A DNA stretch of 6,452 bases from Acidobacteriota bacterium. GTDB taxonomy: Bacteria; Acidobacteriota; Terriglobia; Bryobacterales; Bryobacteraceae. Each line of letters begins with the position of its first letter. The first letter of the stretch is position 1. Positions 6,099 through 6,452 of this stretch are shown one piece after another. Under the pieces are notes generated by a model. That model was given only the letters and a program-made list of their open reading frames with translations. It had not been told where the DNA came from and did not search any database. Made by a program: the position numbers and the translations under genes. The stretch lies in contig CANNLB010000169.1 in assembly GCA_947505565.1 (NCBI GenBank), forward strand, positions 1 through 6,452, in the 5' to 3' direction.

Positions 6099-6452
6099 GT
6101 GCGTATCACTTCACTTTTGTTACTTGCTGCTTTGCTGACAGTCCCGGCTTTTTCCCTTCCAACGTTCCCGTTGGTCTTCACTGATCCGCTCGCTTCTGCG
6201 GACTCGGCCGACGTGATTGGCGATCCGAACCTTTTCGACATCTCATCGCTAACTTTCGCTTCATTTAACTCGGGCACGAAGCGATTTACGGTGGAAATCC
6301 TTTTCAACTACGGCGGGAGCGCTTCGCTAGAGGAGTTCTCTGTCGGGGGCGCTTTCAGCACACTCAACGTCGGCGACCTGTTGTTCTCGAATGGCGGCTT
6401 GAACTACGCGGTGCAATTGCGATCCCGTGGTGGACTGACGGCCGGCAACCTC
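6099..6452 (+). CDS. Secreted protein, 5' part only (possible PEP-CTERM-type protein)
   Basis: The first 118 codons of an open frame that leaves the window. GTG 6099 follows a strong Shine-Dalgarno. Residues 1-19 (MRITSLLLLAALLTVPAFS) form a Sec signal peptide with likely cleavage near 19. The mature part is Ser/Gly/Asn-rich, cysteine-free and beta-like, with FNYGGSASLEEFSVGG (69-84), LNVGDLLF (89-96) and the phrase GGLNYAVQLRSRGGLTAGNL to the edge. The pattern 'NVGDLxF...Y.V.L.S..GLTAGxLY' is one I associate with exosortase-sorted PEP-CTERM proteins of Acidobacteria, so an envelope or matrix role is plausible. The sorting signal itself would lie beyond the edge and is not seen. Codon use fits its neighbours. 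No enzymatic motif is visible. Confidence 0.75.
   Translation, partial: MRITSLLLLAALLTVPAFSLPTFPLVFTDPLASADSADVIGDPNLFDISSLTFASFNSGTKRFTVEILFNYGGSASLEEFSVGGAFSTLNVGDLLFSNGGLNYAVQLRSRGGLTAGNL

Noticed and set aside
1..6452. CRISPR array, tRNA, rRNA, insertion sequence or phage features
   Set aside because: I looked on both strands and saw no spaced direct repeats, cloverleaf-like segments, transposase motifs or terminal inverted repeats.

Overview
This 6.45 kb window of high-GC bacterial DNA holds a decayed cytochrome gene, a minus-strand three-gene cluster for surface sugars, a divergent plus-strand ferrous iron uptake operon, and the 5' end of a secreted-protein gene. The protein styles (short-type FeoB with an N-terminal Cys-His extension, a soluble cytochrome c relic of the 'GKFP' type, a Tat-exported enolase-superfamily protein, and a secreted protein resembling PEP-CTERM cargo) suggest an acidobacterium of the Solibacter/Bryobacter kind. 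That placement is inference from remembered family resemblance, not a database result.

Layout: (1) 72-486, plus strand: relic of a small exported c-type cytochrome, with a good Shine-Dalgarno, signal peptide and CxxCH heme site, broken by an in-frame TAA at the signal peptide/mature junction and a frameshift in a run of six G. (2) 476-3631, minus strand, read from right to left: a family 2 glycosyltransferase, a GDP-mannose 4,6-dehydratase (stop/start overlap of one base) and, 10 bp further on, a Tat-signal enolase-superfamily protein of the mandelate racemase subgroup. (3) 3632-3748: a divergent promoter region. A strong TTGACA-17-TATCCT promoter reads towards feoA and would give a nearly leaderless mRNA; a weaker promoter faces the glycosyltransferase. 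Small palindromes lie between and beside them. (4) 3749-5922, plus strand: feoA and feoB, overlapping by ATGA. (5) 5923-6098: intergenic. (6) 6099-6452: start of a secreted protein that runs off the window.

The glycosyltransferase and the dehydratase fit polysaccharide or glycoconjugate assembly: the dehydratase makes GDP-4-keto-6-deoxymannose, the precursor of GDP-rhamnose, GDP-fucose or GDP-perosamine, and the transferase would use some activated sugar. The exported enolase-superfamily enzyme is the odd member of this set. FeoA and FeoB form the inner-membrane GTP-dependent Fe(II) importer. I see no clearly new system. The best leads are the Tat-exported sugar-acid-type enzyme tied to a gmd operon, the near-leaderless feoA promoter, and the cytochrome pseudogene.
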